From positions 1,759,501 to 1,823,500 of the forward strand of contig NZ_CP011797.1 in the NCBI RefSeq assembly GCF_002795845.1: a stretch of 64,000 nucleotides of DNA. The letters run 5' to 3'. Position numbers and translations under genes: made by a program. The first letter of the stretch is position 1, and every line of letters begins with the position of its first letter. This DNA comes from Reinekea forsetii (GTDB taxonomy: Bacteria; Pseudomonadota; Gammaproteobacteria; Pseudomonadales; Natronospirillaceae). The notes below the pieces were generated by a model. That model made no database searches, was not told the origin of the DNA, and saw only the letters and a program-made list of their open reading frames with translations. This document shows positions 40,566 through 50,375 of the stretch, in pieces.

Positions 40566-42710
40566 AAAGCGATGGCGGATTTCGAAGCACTGGTGCGGCA
40601 AGCCGCGTTTGAAATCGTTCGGTACCGAGCGCAGCGTGACATCCTTGACTTGGAAACGGGCCTTCAGTTCCTCGGCAAGGACAAACTTCCTGGCGTTGTT
40701 GGAAAACACCAGCACCCCTTCTGCGGTGAGCAACTGCATGGCATCATTGATCATCGACTCATGATCGCGCTGAACATCAAGTGTGTCGGTCATGCGCGCA
40801 GAGTTACTGAAGGTTGGCGGATCGAGAATAATCAGATCAAAGGCATCCTTGCAATCCTTTAGCCAGGTTAAACAATCGGCGTGCACAAACTGATGGTTTG
40901 GCCCTTCTTTACCGCCGTTCATCTCAAGATTATCGCGCGCCCACTTCAGATAGGTCTTGGACAAATCCACGCTAACCGTCTTGATCGCCCCGCCCAGCAA
41001 GGCGTGGGACGAAAAACTGCCGGTATAGCAGAATAGGTTCAGAACGCGTTGCCCTTGGGCATTTTTCTGCACCCACTGGCGGGTATTGCGATGATCGAGA
41101 AACAGGCCGGTATCCAAATAGTCGAGCAAATTGACGCGCAACTTGACGCCGTATTCGGTGACATCAAAGAATTGGCCCGAGGGTGCATTCTTTTCGTACT
41201 GCTTGGTGCCCTTCTGCTTCTCGCGGCGCTTCACCGCGATTTGCGCGACGGGAATGGTGAAGATCTGAGATAACAGATCGACCGCCGTTAACAGGCGCTG
41301 CTGGGCCTTATGCTCCGGTACCGATTTGGGCGCGGCGTATTCCTGCACATGCAGCCAATCGCCATAATGGTCGACGGCAATGGCAAAGTCGGGCAGATCG
41401 GCATCGTAGACACGATAGGCTTCGATGCCCTCTTTAGCGCGCCATTTTTTAAGCTGCTTGAGGTTTTTCTCAACCCTATTTTTAAAGGCCAAAGCCTGTT
41501 CTGAGGCTCCCGCGGAGAGCGTGCTTTCACGTGGTTGATCGGCTGGAGTGGCCTGATAACGATACAGCGTCGTTTCAATAGCGCCGTTGTAAAAGGTCCG
41601 TTTCTGCGTCGGCCGGAGGCCGATTTCACGCGCGAGGATATCTTCTGAGGTCAACATAGCCATCGACCAACCCTCTAACTCACCGCGCGCGATCTCACCG
41701 ATACGGCGGTAGGTCTTTAGCAGCGTTGGCTTATCACCCAAGCGCTCACCATAGGGTGGGTTCGACAACCATAGGCCTGGCTTTAACGGCCAATGGGTTG
41801 GCAGAGTCCAGTCATCTAGGTCTTTGTAATAACAACGCACCTGTTCGGCCAGACCCAATTTCTCTAGGGTCTCATTGGCCTGCGCAATCACGCCAGCATC
41901 GCTGTCGTAGCCCAGAATCGGTGGCATCTGCTCAATACCGACCAAGCGTCGTGCGCGGGCATCCTGCTGTACCGTCTGCCAATCCTCATGCGCATGTTGT
42001 AGCCAGCCTTCAAAGCCGAAACGTGCGCGGCCCAAACCGGGTGCGTAGTCGGCGGCAATCATCGCCGCCTCAATGACCAGCGTACCGGAACCGCACATCA
42101 GATCTAAGAAGGACTGTTTCTCGCGTGCCATGGCGGGCCAATCGGCGGCACACAGCAGTGCCGCAGCGAGATTTTCTTTGATCGGGGCCGGCCCGGTCGA
42201 TTGGCGGTAACCACGGCGATGCAAGGAATCACCGGTTAGCTCGATGCCGAGGAACATTTTCTTTTTAGCGACCTGAGCATAGATGGTTAAATCTGGATCT
42301 TGAGCTACATCTGGACGGGTGCCGTGTCGGGCACGGAACTGATCGACCACCCAGTCCTTAACCTTTTGCGCGCCGAAGCGGGTATCGCGAATTTCTGGCA
42401 AATAGCCGGAAAAATTGACCTTGAGAGAACCCGTTGGCCTGACATGCTGATCCCAATCGACCGACGTCACCATGCGCTCTAGGGCCACAAAGGAGACATC
42501 ACTGGTTTCATCCAGCGCGAGAAAGACGCGGTTGGCCAAACGACTCCATAAACACACTCGATAGGCATCGATCAAGGGCCCCTCAAAGGTTACACCCTTG
42601 TGCCAATCCCCGGTTTTAACCGCGCAAATGCCTTCAATTTCTTGCCTGAGTAGCCCGGTTACACCCTGTGGGCAAGTGACCCAGAATCGAAATGTTTGTG
42701 TGTTAGTCAT
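40560..42710 (-). CDS. rlmL: Bifunctional 23S rRNA methyltransferase RlmKL
   Basis: 716 residues, a fusion of two methyltransferases. The N-terminal THUMP domain and RlmL part carry DLMCGSGTLVIEAAMIAADY and LSNPPYGERLG (m2G2445); the C-terminal RlmK part carries VLNLFCYTGSFSSHAL and LILDPPTFSNSARM (m7G2069). The fused form is characteristic of gammaproteobacteria. It is divergent from rmf. Confidence 0.96.
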   Translation of the reverse strand: MTNTQTFRFWVTCPQGVTGLLRQEIEGICAVKTGDWHKGVTFEGPLIDAYRVCLWSRLANRVFLALDETSDVSFVALERMVTSVDWDQHVRPTGSLKVNFSGYLPEIRDTRFGAQKVKDWVVDQFRARHGTRPDVAQDPDLTIYAQVAKKKMFLGIELTGDSLHRRGYRQSTGPAPIKENLAAALLCAADWPAMAREKQSFLDLMCGSGTLVIEAAMIAADYAPGLGRARFGFEGWLQHAHEDWQTVQQDARARRLVGIEQMPPILGYDSDAGVIAQANETLEKLGLAEQVRCYYKDLDDWTLPTHWPLKPGLWLSNPPYGERLGDKPTLLKTYRRIGEIARGELEGWSMAMLTSEDILAREIGLRPTQKRTFYNGAIETTLYRYQATPADQPRESTLSAGASEQALAFKNRVEKNLKQLKKWRAKEGIEAYRVYDADLPDFAIAVDHYGDWLHVQEYAAPKSVPEHKAQQRLLTAVDLLSQIFTIPVAQIAVKRREKQKGTKQYEKNAPSGQFFDVTEYGVKLRVNLLDYLDTGLFLDHRNTRQWVQKNAQGQRVLNLFCYTGSFSSHALLGGAIKTVSVDLSKTYLKWARDNLEMNGGKEGPNHQFVHADCLTWLKDCKDAFDLIILDPPTFSNSARMTDTLDVQRDHESMINDAMQLLTAEGVLVFSNNARKFVLAEELKARFQVKDVTLRSVPNDFKRGLPHQCFEIRHRFA

Positions 42711-42936
42711 TTTTAGACAGATTCTCTATAAAAAATATATTAATTAGTGTTTATTCGTATATGTAAGCTTTTGTAAGGGTCGGGAATCGTCCTAAGCAGC
42801 CCGCTAAATGGGCGTGCCAGTATTCGATTTCTTCTTATATATACTATTCATATAAAAATCGATGTTTAGATTATATTGTTCATCGACACGTACGTCCTTA
42901 ATTAGTTACAACAGTAGCACATCTTTAGCTTTCACT

Positions 42937-42961
42937 TGGAACGTGTTTCCTTTGCGTTCCA
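42937..42961 (+). other. Hairpin in the rmf 5' leader
   Basis: Seven-bp stem TGGAACG/CGTTCCA (42937-42943, 42955-42961) with an 11-base loop, 33 bases upstream of the rmf ATG. It is likely part of the mRNA leader; no T-run follows. A role in rmf mRNA stability or translation is inferred only. Confidence 0.5.
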
Positions 42962-42994
42962 GACTTTAGAAGCAACAATGTACGAGGCACACCT

Positions 42995-43210
42995 ATGAAA
43001 CGACAAAAAAGAGACATGATGGAAAGAGCTTTTCAAAAGGGATATATGGCCGGAGTAGAAGGCAGATCTAAAGAGTTATGCCCTAAAGAAGAAGGGCCGG
43101 AGCATCAACAATGGATCAACGGCTGGCGTGAAGGACGCAGCGACCATTGGGACGGCTACACCGGCGTTAGCGGTATCCATCGCGTCAATGAAGTTGTCAT
43201 TCATCATTAA
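42995..43210 (+). CDS. rmf: Ribosome modulation factor (RMF)
   Basis: 71 residues, starting MKRQKRDMMERAFQKGYMAG, nearly identical in pattern to E. coli RMF (55 residues) but about 16 residues longer at the C-terminus. RMF drives 70S dimerisation into 100S hibernating ribosomes in stationary phase. The ribosome binding site is GAGG. The 284-base region upstream holds no gene and an AT-rich stretch, consistent with a regulated promoter. The order rlmKL-rmf-pyrD is the same as in Pseudomonas. Confidence 0.95.
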   Translation: MKRQKRDMMERAFQKGYMAGVEGRSKELCPKEEGPEHQQWINGWREGRSDHWDGYTGVSGIHRVNEVVIHH

Positions 43211-43227
43211 AGAGAACGAAGCTCGAT

Positions 43228-43257
43228 AAAAAAAGCCAGCAAATGCTGGCTTTTTTT
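43228..43257. terminator. Bidirectional terminator between rmf and pyrD
   Basis: Stem AGCCAGC/GCTGGCT (43234-43240, 43245-43251), loop AAAT, with seven T after it on the plus strand and seven on the minus strand. Confidence 0.92.
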
Positions 43258-43283
43258 ATGGCGCTAAGATCGTTGTTTTAAGA

Positions 43284-44297
43284 TTAGAGCCGAGCCACGC
43301 GCTCGATGGCCTGTCTGACCAAGGTCGGACCATGGTAAATAAAGCCGGTATAGAGCTGCACCAAATCGGCCCCGACTCTGAGCTTTTCTTCCGCCTCATG
43401 GGGCGACATAATCCCGCCGACCCCTATTAGGGGTATTTTGCTGTCGAGTCGTTCGCGAAACAGCTTCAAAACATGATTCGCTTGCTCTCGCACCGGCGCA
43501 CCGGACAAGCCCCCGGCCTCATCGGCATATTGAAAACCGCCGACCTCTTCGCGTGACACAGTGGTATTGGTGGCAATAACCCCCTCAACCTCAAGTTCAT
43601 TGAAGGTGCTGGCCAATGTCTGCACCTCCTCATCGGTTAAGTCTGGCGCGATCTTGATCAAGATAGGGGTGTGCCTAAGGGTTTGATCCAGCGCCTGTTG
43701 GCGCTGCTTGAGGGCGCTAAGCAGTTGACTCAAATTATCGCCAAATTGCAGGTTCCGCAGCCCCGGGGTATTGGGCGAGGACAGGTTGATCACTATATAG
43801 TCTGCCACCTCATAGACCCGATCCAAGCAATAGAGATAGTCATCCACGGCCTGGTCCTCGGGGGTGTCCTTGTTTTTACCGATATTAATACCGACAACGC
43901 CCTTATAGGTCGTTCGTTTGACGCGCTCAACCAGGTAGTCGACCCCCTTATTGTTGAAGCCCATGCGATTGATAATGGCTTCTTTTTCGGGGATGCGAAA
44001 AATACGCGGTAAGGCATTGCCCGGTTGAGCCTTCGGCGTCACGGTGCCGACCTCAATAAAACCAAAGCCCAAGGCCCCCAAGGCATCGATATAATCGCCG
44101 TTCTTGTCCAAGCCGGCGGCAAGACCGACCGCGTTAGGGAATTCCAGGCCAAATACAGTGACGGCTTTCTGCTGCGTGGGCTTGGGTAAGAGGCCCGTCA
44201 AACGCAACCGCGACAGGGCTCCCAGGCTATCCATGGAGAGTTCGTGTGCCGTTTCACCAGATAACAAAAATAGTGCTTTTCGTAAGACGGAATACAT
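43284..44297 (-). CDS. pyrD: Dihydroorotate dehydrogenase, class 2 (PyrD)
   Basis: 337 residues with the N-terminal amphipathic helix of membrane-associated class 2 enzymes. It oxidises dihydroorotate with quinone in pyrimidine synthesis. FMN-binding and active-site motifs GLAAGLDKNG, GFIEVGTVTPKAQPGN, NLSSPNTPGLRNLQ (catalytic Ser), and GVGGIMSPHEAEEKL are present. A ribosome binding site GGGAG precedes the ATG. Confidence 0.97.
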   Translation of the reverse strand: MYSVLRKALFLLSGETAHELSMDSLGALSRLRLTGLLPKPTQQKAVTVFGLEFPNAVGLAAGLDKNGDYIDALGALGFGFIEVGTVTPKAQPGNALPRIFRIPEKEAIINRMGFNNKGVDYLVERVKRTTYKGVVGINIGKNKDTPEDQAVDDYLYCLDRVYEVADYIVINLSSPNTPGLRNLQFGDNLSQLLSALKQRQQALDQTLRHTPILIKIAPDLTDEEVQTLASTFNELEVEGVIATNTTVSREEVGGFQYADEAGGLSGAPVREQANHVLKLFRERLDSKIPLIGVGGIMSPHEAEEKLRVGADLVQLYTGFIYHGPTLVRQAIERVARL

Positions 44298-44360
44298 GTG
44301 TTTCTCCCAGGCTAAGTGAGCCGGATTATACTGACTTTGACGGCGGTTGACAGAACGGGA

Positions 44361-44603
44361 TCAACCGACCTTCACAATGTTAACGAACTTGTGTTCGGCA
44401 TCGAAATGAATGGCAAAGCTGCCCCGAATGCCTTCACGCGTTACAAAGGGTTGCAAAATTGCGGTAGGAAAACGTACCCGACGGCCATCTTGTGAAAAGG
44501 CTGAAACCTGGGTAACTGAGCCCTTATAGTGCTTTAGGTATTCATCGGCGCTGATCACCAGATCAACAATTAGGGTACTTTTAGAGGCTGGTATGGCGGG
44601 CAT
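44361..44603 (-). CDS. DUF2835 family protein
   Basis: 80 residues, no signal or membrane segment. It contains LVIDLVISADEYLKHYKGSV followed by TQVSAFSQDGRRVRFPTAIL and GSFAIHFD, the pattern of the DUF2835 family of small PilZ-like beta proteins of unknown function (family assignment from memory). It lies between pyrD and the glutamate dehydrogenase gene, all on the minus strand. Confidence 0.8.
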   Translation of the reverse strand: MPAIPASKSTLIVDLVISADEYLKHYKGSVTQVSAFSQDGRRVRFPTAILQPFVTREGIRGSFAIHFDAEHKFVNIVKVG

Positions 44604-44729
44604 GGTTAGGGTTCTGTCGAGTAGCGCTATTAGGCTTGATGGTTCTATTATCTAATAAAAGTTACGCAAAAAACAAGGGCACTTTTGCTCGACCGAGGGT
44701 CAGCGCCAGTACCCTAACTTGGCCCGGAC

Positions 44730-47700
44730 TTAGAGTTCCGGCATGGTGGCCTGAGACAGATCCAGCAGTTCTCGAATCGCGACGCTGTACATGCTGAATT
44801 CCGGTTCGCTTACGGCACGAATCTCGTTCATCATCCGCAACCAGCGATCGACCAGAATCTTATTGTCCTCCAACCACCGGTCTACGGTGGTCTCGAGCTG
44901 ATCGGTCTCGGTCATCTGGATAAATAAACCCTGGGTGATGCGACGTTGTTGCCATTCTAGGTCATCGCGGAACGATTCGCGGGCCATGGCCTGCCAATGG
45001 GTCATCACCTTGAGAGAATTGACCTGTCGGGAAAAGAGTTCCAGACCAAGCGATTCACCGACGCGGAAATATCCGTTAGCGACCGCCAACGAGTCGCGCT
45101 TCAGGCTTTGCGCGACAGCGACCACACCCAGAGAGGTATACATCAGATCGGCGGCGGCGATGCGCTTGGCCAGGCTCTCGGGTACGCCGACGTCGATCAT
45201 TTTCTGAGCATCGGCCAACCAGACATCGTTTTGTTCAGGCGACAATACCTGCTCTAAGCTGCCCGCCATTTCCTGTAACGGTTGTTTGAAAAGCGCAATC
45301 ACATTGGCGATGTCGATGCCAGAACGGAAGTTTTTAATCAACCAGCGCGAACTGCGACGCACCATCCGCATAGTGATGAGCATCATTTTCGACTGTAAAT
45401 CGGCCGAGATCTGGTGGTCCAAGGCTTCAATTTCAGCCCACAGGTCGTGCAAACCGAAGATCTCGCGACTCGCGACATAGGCTTTCGCGGCCTCGATCGG
45501 CGATGCGCCGGTACTCTCATGCAAACGACTGAAAAAGGTAATGCCCATATAGTTGATCATATCGTTCGCCACCTGGGTGGCGATGATCTCCTTACGCAGG
45601 CGATGTTCGTTCATCATCTTGCCGAACTTCTTTTGCATCGCCGTTGGGAATTCGGTTACTACGATGCCGCGAATGAAGTCGTCATTAGCCAGCTCTTTCT
45701 TTGCCAAGACTTCTTTCAGGTCGCCTTTGACGTAGGATATCAACACGGCCAATTCGGGACGAGTCAGACCGAAGCCATTGGCTTTACGTTCGGAAATTAG
45801 ATCGTCGCTGGGTAAGAATTCCAGTTCGCGGTTAAGTTTACCGGCGTCTTCAAGGTTGTGAATCAAGCGTCTATATTCTTCAACACGCGGAAAGGACTCA
45901 GTGAAGGCTATGCCTAAGGCCTGGGTCTGGCGGTAGTTATTCGTCAGGACCAGCTCAGAGACGTCTTCGGTCAGCTTTTCCAAGGTTGAGTTGCGTTGTT
46001 TAACGGTCATGTCGCCATTGGCGACCATTTCGTCCAACAAGATCTTCATATTCACTTCATGGTCCGAGCAATCAACCCCGCCGGCATTATCGATAAAGTC
46101 GGTAAAACTGCGCCCGCCATTGAGATTGTATTCGATGCGTCCGAGCTGGCTAAAGCCTAAGTTACCGCCCTCGCCAATCACCTTGCAGCGCAATTCATTG
46201 CCATTGATGCGTAAGGCATCGTTGGCCTTATCGCCGATGTCCAAGTGATTTTCCGATGTGGCCTTAACATAGGTGCCAATACCGCCATTCCAGAGCAGAT
46301 CAACCGGCGCTTTAAGCATGGCGATCATCAGGTCGGTAGGCGATATTTTGCTTACCGTCAGTTCAAAGAGGGCCGTCATTTCCTTACTAACCGGAATCGA
46401 TTTCGAACTGCGACTGAAGATGCCGCCGCCTTTCGACATCAGCTTAGCGTTATAGTCCTCCCAGCTGGAACGGGGCAAGTCAAAAAGTCGCTGACGTTCC
46501 TTGAAACTGACGGCCGCATCCGGGTTGGGGTCTATAAAAATATGCATATGGTTAAAGGCACCGACCAACTTAACCGTCTGCGAGCGCAGTAGACCATTGC
46601 CAAAGACATCCCCCGCCATATCGCCGATACCGACGACGGTAATGGGGTCATCTTGGACATTGATATCCATTTCGCGGAAATGACGTTGTACGCTAACCCA
46701 AGCGCCTCGGGCCGTGATCGCCATTTTCTTGTGGTCGTAGCCAAACGAACCACCCGATGCAAAGGCGTCTCCGAGCCAGAAGTTGTATTCTTTTGCCACG
46801 CTGTTGGCAATATCGGAAAAGGTCGCCGTGCCCTTGTCGGCCGCGACGACCATATAGGGGTCGTCCTTATCGTAGCGGACGACCTGTTTTGGCGGGCTGA
46901 CCGCATTGTCCACCAAGTTATCGGTGATATCGAGCAGACCCCGAATAAAGGTTTTATAACAGGCAATGCCCTCTTTAAAAAAGGCATCCCGATCCGATGG
47001 TGGTGGTAATTGCTTAGCAACAAAGCCACCTTTGGCACCAACCGGCACGATAACCGCATTCTTGACCTGCTGGGCCTTGACCAGTCCGAGCACTTCGGTT
47101 CGGAAATCCTCGTTTCGATCGGACCAGCGCAGGCCGCCTCGAGCAACACTGCCGCCGCGTAAATGCACCCCTTCGATGCGCGGCGAATAGACGAAGATTT
47201 CAAACTTGGGTTTGGGCAGGGGAATATCGCTGATTTGGCTGGAATTGAGTTTAAAACTGATATATTCCTTGCGCAGCCCGGCCGCATCTTCCTGATAGAA
47301 GTTGGTCCGAACGGTGGCCAAGATCAATTCAATATAACGCCGAATAATGCGATCTTCGTTGATATTGTTGACATCTTCGAGCAACAGTTCAATCTTTTCG
47401 ACCCAACGCTCGACCATGCCGACATCGCTTTGCTTGTCGGGATTGAAGCGGGCAGAAAACAATTCCGACAGGTGGTCAGTCAGTTCCGAATAACGAATCA
47501 AGGTCTCCGCTATATATTCCAGACTAAGACCGAAGCGAATCTGTTTCATATATTTGGCGTAGCCGCGCAACATGGCCACTTCACGCCAGGTTAATTTGGC
47601 GCGCAAAATAAGTCGGTTAAACTGATCGTTTTCGGCGCGACCCTTCCAAACGTTCAAGAACGCCTTGGAAAATTCTTCTCGATATTGGGCCGGATCTAGG

Positions 47701-49547
47701 TTGGCATCGGGCTCATAGAGCAGATTAAAGTCATAGATCCAGGTGCAGCCATTTTCCGGGTGATTGATATCAAAAGGAAATTCATCGATAACCTTTAAAC
47801 CCAGATTTTCTAAGATAGGTATTAAATCCGACAACAGGAGCGCTTGGCCCTTGTTAAATATTTTCATCTTGAGTATCGAACCGTTGGGTTCGATGGAGCT
47901 GAAAAAACTCAGCGTAATCTGTTCATCCGGATTAGTGTGCAAGCTCTCAATCCGTTGTATATCCGCCACCGCAACGCGCGCGCTGTACTCTTCGGTATAA
48001 CCAGATGGAAAGGCATACTCGTAAGAATGATAGAGACGGATGCCCTTCTCTTCGCCAAAGGACTCTACCAATGCATGTTGCAGGTCATCGGTCCAGCGCT
48101 TGGCAATCTGCACGATCCGGCTCTCCAACAGCTCTACCGGCGGTAACACATCAAGTGGTGCGGCTAATTTAAAGACAAAGCGGGATCGAGCCAGCACCGA
48201 CTCACTGAAAATGGTGGTGTAATCTGACCCTTCGACGGAAAAATATTCCGCCAACATGTCATGAACCTTAATCCGAATTTGGGTATTGAAAATATCTCTG
48301 GGCATATAAACGACCGCATTGAGAAATTTTCCGTAAGCATCTTTACGCAAAAACAAGCGAATCTGTTTCCGTTCCTGAATCGATTGCACGTCGCTGGACA
48401 CCCGCAACAGGGTATCTTCATCGCTTTGAATCAACTCGTCACGTGGGAAATTATAGAGGATTGCGGCAAGCTCTTTGTAAGCATGACCGCCGGCGGTGAA
48501 GCCGCTGTTAACCAAGACTTTAAGTATTTTACGGCGCACAACGGGGATGTTTTGCGGTGTTTCATTGTAAACCGATGAGGTATAGAGCCCTAAAAATCGA
48601 CGCCCACCCACAACTTCGCCCTGATCATTGAATTCTTTCACCAATATATAGTCTGAATAAGCCGAGCGATGCACGGTGGATCGGCGCCCGGACTTAGTAA
48701 AGATCAATAATTCCTGCTTAAACACATGATCTCGACGTTCCTGAGACATGGCATCAATCGACTCACTGCGCCGATTGTGGTTCTTCTTAAAGAGGCCCAA
48801 TTCAGTCCCGGGGACCTGCTTTACCATGCCGTCCTCGATAACATACTCATCATAGGCTAGAAAGCTGAAGTGATTGTTAGCGATCCACTGCATAAACACG
48901 CTGGCTTCTGCCAATGCCTGCGCACTGAATGGGTATTTCTTGCGCTCAAGGTCTGCGACCACTTCCTGGGTTTTAGCCATCATTTTTGGGAAGTCATCGA
49001 CGACATAGATAACGTCGTCCATCACCTCAGACAATGCGCTTTCGACGGCCTGACGTTGCTCGGAAATAGAGGTGCGGTCCATTTCCAGACAGAGTAGTAA
49101 TTCCTTGGTGCCTTCTGGCCCGAAGCCACTGAACTGGCCTGCCTCGGTGCGAATAACCGAAAAGGTGCCGTAGAAGACGGCATGGATGTTTAGGCCAAGC
49201 TTATTTAACGCTAAGCGAGCGGAATCGATGACGAATGGCAGGTCATTGTGCAAAATCGATACTATAGTGTGCTGGCTTTGCCATTCATGTTCTTCAACAT
49301 TGGGGTTAATCACCTGGATACTGGCACGGTGAGACGGTCTTGCTTGCAGTGTGCGCCAAAGGGTCACGACCATACCGGCTAGATCGGACAAATCGTACTT
49401 AACCAAATCTCGCATACCGGCGTGGCGGAACAGACCTGTGATGAGGTTATTGAGATCCTTTTGATGCTCTTCAGGAAAGTGTGACCTGAGATGTTGAAAC
49501 AAGGATTCCATCAATTCGTCATGGCTGTTCGTTAGCACTGTGGACAT
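44730..49547 (-). CDS. gdhB: NAD-specific glutamate dehydrogenase, 180-kDa type (GdhB)
   Basis: 1605 residues, the size of the large GDH-180 class. It deaminates glutamate to 2-oxoglutarate with NAD. A long N-terminal regulatory region (about 1-700, with ACT-like parts) precedes the catalytic core: RGGSVARGGLRWSDRNEDFR, VKNAVIVPVGAKGGFV with the catalytic Lys, and VVGIGDMAGDVFGNGLL for NAD. A helical C-terminal region follows. The ribosome binding site is AGAGG. This class, known in Streptomyces, Pseudomonas and Shewanella, usually serves amino acid catabolism and is allosterically regulated. Confidence 0.96.
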   Translation of the reverse strand: MSTVLTNSHDELMESLFQHLRSHFPEEHQKDLNNLITGLFRHAGMRDLVKYDLSDLAGMVVTLWRTLQARPSHRASIQVINPNVEEHEWQSQHTIVSILHNDLPFVIDSARLALNKLGLNIHAVFYGTFSVIRTEAGQFSGFGPEGTKELLLCLEMDRTSISEQRQAVESALSEVMDDVIYVVDDFPKMMAKTQEVVADLERKKYPFSAQALAEASVFMQWIANNHFSFLAYDEYVIEDGMVKQVPGTELGLFKKNHNRRSESIDAMSQERRDHVFKQELLIFTKSGRRSTVHRSAYSDYILVKEFNDQGEVVGGRRFLGLYTSSVYNETPQNIPVVRRKILKVLVNSGFTAGGHAYKELAAILYNFPRDELIQSDEDTLLRVSSDVQSIQERKQIRLFLRKDAYGKFLNAVVYMPRDIFNTQIRIKVHDMLAEYFSVEGSDYTTIFSESVLARSRFVFKLAAPLDVLPPVELLESRIVQIAKRWTDDLQHALVESFGEEKGIRLYHSYEYAFPSGYTEEYSARVAVADIQRIESLHTNPDEQITLSFFSSIEPNGSILKMKIFNKGQALLLSDLIPILENLGLKVIDEFPFDINHPENGCTWIYDFNLLYEPDANLDPAQYREEFSKAFLNVWKGRAENDQFNRLILRAKLTWREVAMLRGYAKYMKQIRFGLSLEYIAETLIRYSELTDHLSELFSARFNPDKQSDVGMVERWVEKIELLLEDVNNINEDRIIRRYIELILATVRTNFYQEDAAGLRKEYISFKLNSSQISDIPLPKPKFEIFVYSPRIEGVHLRGGSVARGGLRWSDRNEDFRTEVLGLVKAQQVKNAVIVPVGAKGGFVAKQLPPPSDRDAFFKEGIACYKTFIRGLLDITDNLVDNAVSPPKQVVRYDKDDPYMVVAADKGTATFSDIANSVAKEYNFWLGDAFASGGSFGYDHKKMAITARGAWVSVQRHFREMDINVQDDPITVVGIGDMAGDVFGNGLLRSQTVKLVGAFNHMHIFIDPNPDAAVSFKERQRLFDLPRSSWEDYNAKLMSKGGGIFSRSSKSIPVSKEMTALFELTVSKISPTDLMIAMLKAPVDLLWNGGIGTYVKATSENHLDIGDKANDALRINGNELRCKVIGEGGNLGFSQLGRIEYNLNGGRSFTDFIDNAGGVDCSDHEVNMKILLDEMVANGDMTVKQRNSTLEKLTEDVSELVLTNNYRQTQALGIAFTESFPRVEEYRRLIHNLEDAGKLNRELEFLPSDDLISERKANGFGLTRPELAVLISYVKGDLKEVLAKKELANDDFIRGIVVTEFPTAMQKKFGKMMNEHRLRKEIIATQVANDMINYMGITFFSRLHESTGASPIEAAKAYVASREIFGLHDLWAEIEALDHQISADLQSKMMLITMRMVRRSSRWLIKNFRSGIDIANVIALFKQPLQEMAGSLEQVLSPEQNDVWLADAQKMIDVGVPESLAKRIAAADLMYTSLGVVAVAQSLKRDSLAVANGYFRVGESLGLELFSRQVNSLKVMTHWQAMARESFRDDLEWQQRRITQGLFIQMTETDQLETTVDRWLEDNKILVDRWLRMMNEIRAVSEPEFSMYSVAIRELLDLSQATMPEL

Positions 49548-49751
49548 AATAGCCTCTGTATTATTGTTATAGTCGAGTTGTCTGGCGCTGTGACGCCGTC
49601 ATCAGGATATCGAAAAATTCTTTTGTATCTTAACAAGTTGCAATAAAATGCCTGCAATAGACTTATACTGTGAATATGCGCCATTTTGGTAACAGTTGTC
49701 ACAACTTTTATTGTTAATGTCGCTCAATGTCGCTAATTCGAAAGGTGCTTT

Positions 49752-49946
49752 ATGATTAAGTTGAACAAACCCGGATTTTGGCAAGTAACGAAAAGTGTTT
49801 TGTCGGCTGTTATTGGTGTCCAGAGCAACCGAAATAGACTACAGGACTTTGCAAGCCCGAGCATTTGGCCATTCGTGGCGGGCGGCCTGATCTTTACGGT
49901 CTTGTTTGTCGGTGGCTTAATTGCGCTGGTAAGCATAGTCGCCTAA
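49752..49946 (+). CDS. DUF2970 family small membrane protein
   Basis: 64 residues. FWQVTKSVLSAVIGVQSNRN is the family signature, followed by one C-terminal membrane helix (about 40-62, WPFVAGGLIFTVLFVGGLIA). A good ribosome binding site AAGGTG precedes the ATG. Function unknown. It is convergent with a 36-residue membrane microprotein across a shared terminator. Confidence 0.82.
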   Translation: MIKLNKPGFWQVTKSVLSAVIGVQSNRNRLQDFASPSIWPFVAGGLIFTVLFVGGLIALVSIVA

Positions 49947-49979
49947 GCGCTGCGCATGCAAAATCTGCCGGGCCGAAAC

Positions 49980-50007
49980 AAAAAAAAGGGCTTCAGCCCT
50001 TTTTTTT
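49980..50007. terminator. Bidirectional terminator between two small membrane protein genes
   Basis: Stem GGGC/GCCC (49988-49991, 49996-49999) with loop TTCA, extended by eight A on the left pairing with eight T on the right. Works on either strand. Confidence 0.88.
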
Positions 50008-50030
50008 GTAATGCATGCAAGGTGGCGAAT

Positions 50031-50141
50031 CTAGACCCCAGCAACCCAATAGACGGCCGTCACAACCACGGTAAAGATGACAACAACCGCGGCAATCGCA
50101 TCGGCTTGTGAATCGCTCATTTTTGATTTGCTAATGGACAT
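50031..50141 (-). CDS. 36-residue single-helix membrane microprotein
   Basis: Reads MSISKSKMSDSQADAIAAVV and continues as one hydrophobic helix (about 14-36) ending in YWVAGV. A purine-rich ribosome binding site (GAAAGAGAGAAT) precedes the ATG, and a terminator follows the stop, so the unit has the signs of a real gene. The head MSDSQADAIAA is polar and acidic. I do not recognise a function. It is divergent from cysI with 234 bases between. Confidence 0.65.
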   Translation of the reverse strand: MSISKSKMSDSQADAIAAVVVIFTVVVTAVYWVAGV

Positions 50142-50375
50142 ATTCTCTCTCTTTCTTGTTTTTTTGATCTAACCCGTTTCACCGACTTATAGGTAGGTGC
50201 TCGCAGAGCATTTAATAGGCTTTTGATACGTTCCGCAACCCGCTTTATATAACGTTATCGTCTTAAATTATGAAACTTTAATACTTCAGAGAATAAAGAA
50301 CCTTCTGTATAGTACGTGGATATAGGGTCGGCTGTGGTCGATCGGCTTGATTTCCGTTTCTGATGAGGGTGCTAC

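Noticed and set aside
41520-41540. TTTCACGTGG in rlmKL as a second parS
   Set aside because: Only the left half fits; the right half GTTGATC does not.
46532-47287. 251-codon frame inside gdhB
   Set aside because: Alternative reading frame of a well-supported 1605-residue gene.
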